A stretch of 7,500 nt of DNA from Spartobacteria bacterium. GTDB taxonomy: Bacteria; Verrucomicrobiota; Verrucomicrobiia; Chthoniobacterales; Chthoniobacteraceae. The notes under the pieces were generated by a model. The model ran no database searches and was not told where the DNA came from. It saw only the letters and a program-made list of their open reading frames with translations. The stretch lies in the NCBI GenBank assembly GCA_025355595.1, contig JANXZI010000638.1, positions 1 through 7,500 on the forward strand, read 5' to 3'. The stretch's first letter is position 1, and each line of letters starts with the position of its first letter. Positions 4,307-7,500 of the stretch are shown in pieces. The translations under genes were made by a program, and so were the position numbers.

Positions 4307-6979
4307 TCACCGCGCCGGAGTCGTGAACTGCACCGGCTCGCTCCAGCGGCTCCAGCGGCCTGTCGTGTCCTTCATGCGGACTCGGGCGCGATATGTGGCA
4401 CCGTGACGCGCGACATTTTTCGGCATCTGCATGCTTGCGTTGAAAGTGGTAATCTCGGGCGAAGTCCACGCGCTCTCGATTTCGTAGCGGCACGGCTTTC
4501 CCGGCTGCCAGCCGGGGATGCCGGGGGCGGAAATCTCGCCGAGCCGCCACTGCATCGCGGCAAACTGCGCATCCTTTTTCTTCGAGACGAATGGCGTGGC
4601 GGTGAAAGTCAACGCGCTCGCGGGAAAGCCTGCGCGTCCCGCGTACGTGATGCGCGGGCGCTCGGGGATTTCCGGATCGGACGCGTCGGCAACGAGCCAG
4701 CCATGGCCGTAGCCGCGCGGGTCGCCGTCGTCGTGCTTCCACGGATGGTCGGCAGGACGCGCGGCGGTGGCGAAGTCCGTGATGAATTTCACGAAGCCCG
4801 CGAAGTCGGGCGTGGCGAGTTTTCGTTCCCAATTTCCATCGGGGCCGCCGCGCACGGGGTTGCGGTAGAAGGCGCCCTTGTCGTTCGTGCGCGGATGGAA
4901 ATTCCAGAGGCACTGATCCAGTTCCGGCCAGCCGAGCGCGTGGCCGGGCGGATGCAGGAGCGTGGCGAATTCATCCACCATCTGCGCAAACTGTCCGCCG
5001 CGCGGGCTCGCGTCGTCGCAGAGCAGATCGAGGATCTCGCGGCAGCGGTTGCGGTACTCGGCGCGCAGCGGTGGGATGTCGAGGATGCGATCCAGATCGG
5101 TGCGGCCGCTCTGGTGACTCTTCGGGATGAACATCATGTCGAGGTCCCACGGGATGATGACCCATTTGCCGTCGGGTCGGTGGTAGAGGTAATGATTCTC
5201 GTTCTCGCGAAGGTCCACATTTCCAGTGAGCCGCGAGATGGCGTGGAAGCCGTAGAATGCGGCCAGGTCCACATTCGCGCGCCACCACTGCTCGTTGGGA
5301 TTGCTGCGGACTTTGTTCATGAAGGCGTCCACATCGCCGTTGTTCTTCGGCATGTCCGCAGCCTGGTGCTTTTTGTCGCCGCCGCCGGCCATGCGGTAGA
5401 TGTTGCCGTCGGGCAACTCGCGCTCGTCGAGGAAGCCGCCGTCGGGATCCTCGACGAGGAGGTAGAGGCCCCAGAGGTCGCCGACATATTGGTTTTGCGT
5501 CTGCGCCTCGACGGCATCAATCACGCGGAACTGCACATGTCGGCAGCGCGACGACGGCACGCCCGCGAGTTCGTACGCGCGAAAGCTCACAGCCTCGTCG
5601 AGCCCCGCCATGCCGCGGTTCGTCTGCACCCACGGACTCGCGCAGGCATTCATCGAGAGGCTGTCCATGCCACGCGTGAGCGGGTGGCCGGCAAATTCCG
5701 CGGGCGCAAAAAAGTGCGTGCGGTTGAATTTGAAACCCCACTTGTTTTTGCCGCTCACGTAGGTGCTGCCCTGCCCGCGATTGTGCCACGTCACATGGTC
5801 ATACACTTTGCCGTCTGCGATGATCGTGCCGGAGAGTTTGCGCTTGTTCCAACCGCCGTCCCACTGGCTGTGCTCCACGTCATCCTTCACCGCGAGCAGC
5901 GTCACCGCGGGCAGCGTGCTAAAGAGTGCGCTCGGAAAATTCCATGGCGTCCCCTTCCCCGGCTCGCCGGGAAATCCCGTCCACGCCGGCGCGGCGGTGT
6001 GGCAAAAATAGGCGAAATTCGGGCAGCCGTCGTCGGCGTACGGCACGCGCACGATCTGGCCCTTCGCGTCCTCGGCGGAGATGCGATAGCGGAAGAGCCG
6101 CCGATGCTGCTGCAATGCGCCCGGCAGCGTGGCCGTGAAGACGCCATCGCCCGCGCGGGCGTCGCCATCCTTGCCGTCGTCGTGCATCGGCACAGCGGTC
6201 CAGTCTTTTTCAAAATTCGCATCCGTCCTGCGCACATATTTCCCCGGCTCGACGATCTGATAAAGCAGCGTCGCTGACTTCACTCCACCCGGCGCGGTAA
6301 TGCGCGCACCGACCCGCACCGCCTCTCCACCGCGCGGCTGGATGGGGACGTGGCCGATCGCGCTGATGCTTGGCGGCGGCACCTGCGCCGCGACGGAATT
6401 CCGCACGCCCGGCGTCGGCGGCCCTGGCTTCGTCTGGCCCGACGCACGCCATGAACTGCCCGCATGGTGATCCATCGCGGGATGGATGAGTTCCAGCGAC
6501 GAGCCCAGGCCATCCGCCGCCACCGGCCATGGAAAGCCCACGCCGTATTTCACCGAATCCACCACCGCGCCCTTCGCGTCCTTCAGCGTCACGGTCTCGC
6601 CGCTGTGCTTCAGCTTGCCCTTCCAAGGCCCGAGTGCGTCGCAATGGAACTCTCCTTTGAAGCGCTCCGGATCATGCGCCACCACCACGTATCCGCCCGC
6701 CGCGATCTGTGCGTCCGCGGGAAACGTGAAGCGCACGCCGTCCTCGATTTTCCATCCCGCCAGCGGCACCGCGACGGAAGTCGGATTGAAAAGCTCGATG
6801 AATTCCACCGGGGAAGTTTTGTCCTTCGGTCGGTAGTGAATCTCATTCACCACGACCCCCGGCGCGGCGAAACCAACGCTGCTGCCAAATAGAAAAGTCG
6901 CTGCGAACCACGCCACGCGAAAAACGGAAAACAGGTGCGCGGGAAAAATTCGGAAAAGGAGGACTCGCAAGACGGACAT
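4307..6979 (-). CDS. Secreted lamin-tail domain / CotH-kinase-like protein
   Basis: The 890-residue product starts with a signal peptide (about 1-38, a hydrophobic stretch with WFAATFLFGSSVGFA before the cleavage site). A lamin-tail domain follows at ~41-150 (VVVNEIHYRPKD, EFIELFNPTS, LAGWKIEDG, SGETVTLKDAKGAVVDSV). Next is an Ig-like region at ~200-325 with an acidic DDGKDGDARAGDG loop. A CotH domain spans ~355-680, and a fibronectin-like C-terminal region ~770-885. The CotH core is visible as NVDLRENENHYLYH (587-600) and WVIIPWDLDMMF (606-617), where the PWDLD aspartates fit the metal-binding site of this protein-kinase-like fold. B. subtilis CotH phosphorylates spore-coat proteins; the role of these secreted versions in non-sporulating bacteria is unknown. 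A GTG at 7015 would add 12 residues; I prefer the ATG at 6979 because it gives a normal signal peptide and has GGGAAG upstream, though rather far. There is no C-terminal anchor or sorting motif. The long plus-strand open frame across it is a shadow. Confidence 0.9.
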   Translation of the reverse strand: MSVLRVLLFRIFPAHLFSVFRVAWFAATFLFGSSVGFAAPGVVVNEIHYRPKDKTSPVEFIELFNPTSVAVPLAGWKIEDGVRFTFPADAQIAAGGYVVVAHDPERFKGEFHCDALGPWKGKLKHSGETVTLKDAKGAVVDSVKYGVGFPWPVAADGLGSSLELIHPAMDHHAGSSWRASGQTKPGPPTPGVRNSVAAQVPPPSISAIGHVPIQPRGGEAVRVGARITAPGGVKSATLLYQIVEPGKYVRRTDANFEKDWTAVPMHDDGKDGDARAGDGVFTATLPGALQQHRRLFRYRISAEDAKGQIVRVPYADDGCPNFAYFCHTAAPAWTGFPGEPGKGTPWNFPSALFSTLPAVTLLAVKDDVEHSQWDGGWNKRKLSGTIIADGKVYDHVTWHNRGQGSTYVSGKNKWGFKFNRTHFFAPAEFAGHPLTRGMDSLSMNACASPWVQTNRGMAGLDEAVSFRAYELAGVPSSRCRHVQFRVIDAVEAQTQNQYVGDLWGLYLLVEDPDGGFLDERELPDGNIYRMAGGGDKKHQAADMPKNNGDVDAFMNKVRSNPNEQWWRANVDLAAFYGFHAISRLTGNVDLRENENHYLYHRPDGKWVIIPWDLDMMFIPKSHQSGRTDLDRILDIPPLRAEYRNRCREILDLLCDDASPRGGQFAQMVDEFATLLHPPGHALGWPELDQCLWNFHPRTNDKGAFYRNPVRGGPDGNWERKLATPDFAGFVKFITDFATAARPADHPWKHDDGDPRGYGHGWLVADASDPEIPERPRITYAGRAGFPASALTFTATPFVSKKKDAQFAAMQWRLGEISAPGIPGWQPGKPCRYEIESAWTSPEITTFNASMQMPKNVARHGATYRARVRMKDTTGRWSRWSEPVQFTTPAR

Positions 6980-7120
6980 TCTAGCCAGCCAGACTTCCCG
7001 CAAGCAAGTGACCACGGCGACAGCAAAGAACGCGGAGAAATTGCGCCGCGCGGATGTGCTGCTTGAAAAGCCAGTCGGCCTTCGCCCGCTCGTCCTGGCA
7101 CTGCGAACGTTGGTCGTGCG

Positions 7121-7480
7121 CTAGAGTTTGTTGAGCTGTTCGAGGAGGCCGGACTGTGTGAGCCCGTCAGCGACCCATGCGTCACCGCGTTTTCGGAAAA
7201 GCACGTACACGGGCACGCCTGCGCGGCCCAATTTTTTCAGCGCTGTGGCGATGTCCGGCGGCTGGCGCGTGTAATCGGCCCTCACCGTCACGACGCCTTT
7301 CGCCTTCATCGCGGCGATGACGGGCGCGGTGTTGATAACGGTGGCCTCGAAGACCTTGCAGTTCAGGCACCACGTCGCCGTGAAATCCACGAAGACCGGG
7401 CGCTTCGCTTCAAGCGCGCCGCGGATCTTTGCAAGGCTAAACGGCTCCCATGAGAGCCCCTCCGCGCTCAACTCGGTCGT
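7121..7480 (-). CDS. dsbD: DsbD-like thiol:disulfide interchange protein, C-terminal thioredoxin domain (5' end outside window)
   Basis: The visible 119 residues form a thioredoxin-like domain: a strand PVFVDFTATWCLNCKVFE with the redox-active CLNC pair (Cys38 and Cys41 of the visible part), VVTVRADYTRQ, then GRAGVPVYVLF with the expected cis-proline, and a final helix. DFTAxWCxxCK followed by ADxT and GxxGVPxY is characteristic of the C-terminal periplasmic domain of DsbD, which receives electrons from its membrane domain and passes them to periplasmic partners. The membrane and N-terminal domains would lie beyond the window. The frame stays open to the end, so the TTG at 7471 is not a real start. 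The stop (TAG) is 141 bases upstream of the CotH gene start on the same strand, and this spacer holds no feature I can name. A free-standing thioredoxin-like protein cannot be excluded because the upstream part is missing. Confidence 0.78.
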   Translation of the reverse strand, partial: TTELSAEGLSWEPFSLAKIRGALEAKRPVFVDFTATWCLNCKVFEATVINTAPVIAAMKAKGVVTVRADYTRQPPDIATALKKLGRAGVPVYVLFRKRGDAWVADGLTQSGLLEQLNKL

Positions 7481-7500
7481 GGGGGGGGGGGGCCCCCCCC
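7481..7500. other. G12C8 homopolymer block at window end, probable sequencing or assembly artefact
   Basis: Twelve G are followed by eight C, ending exactly at the window edge. Nothing in the DsbD-family sequence predicts this, and read on the minus strand it would insert Gly/Pro codons directly before the domain. Such blocks are common where low-quality poly-G read ends are joined at a contig end. It could in principle be a real homopolymer tract. Confidence 0.7.

Noticed and set aside
6979..7015. GTG at 7015 as start of the CotH protein
   Set aside because: It would add 12 residues, including charged ones, before an already complete signal peptide; the ATG at 6979 is the more natural start, though this is not proven.

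Overview
The window is GC-rich bacterial DNA. It looks like a member of the Verrucomicrobiota or the wider PVC group. This is inferred from the secreted lamin-tail plus CotH protein, the Asn-rich then Pro/Lys-rich protein tail, the AACTTG/GAACTCG intergenic repeat and the overall codon style. No marker gene settles the taxonomy. The far right end is a run of 12 G followed by 8 C, which looks like a contig end or sequencing artefact.

Left part (1-2171) is mostly debris. It opens with the last ~90 residues of what is probably an ABC-transporter ATPase, followed by short direct repeats and a small hairpin. Next comes a broken fragment of the extreme C-terminus of the RNA helicase HrpA, split over at least two frames and lacking more than a thousand residues. 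An 81-bp near-palindrome follows, then an open frame whose recognisable part is an Asn-rich segment running into a long Pro/Lys-rich tail. The front of that gene appears to have been replaced by unrelated sequence. About 340 bp without a gene follow.

Middle part (2172-3823) is the best-ordered unit: a complete tRNA-Gln(CTG) with encoded CCA, then on the same strand a ketose 3-epimerase-like TIM-barrel enzyme and, beyond an inverted-repeat-bearing spacer, an RbsD/FucU-type mutarotase. One enzyme inverts a sugar at carbon 3 and the other interconverts ring forms or anomers, so together they suggest processing of an uncommon ketose or related sugar. No transporter or kinase is visible beside them.

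Right part (3824-7500) starts with a frameshifted, truncated trypsin-like protease remnant. It runs convergently into a large minus-strand gene for a secreted lamin-tail/CotH-kinase protein. Upstream of that gene, also on the minus strand, lies the C-terminal thioredoxin domain of a DsbD-like thiol:disulfide interchange protein, cut by the window end. I see no phage, CRISPR, toxin-antitoxin or defence genes. The most notable points are the concentration of gene remnants and hairpin repeats and the epimerase/mutarotase pair; I do not find a convincing new system.
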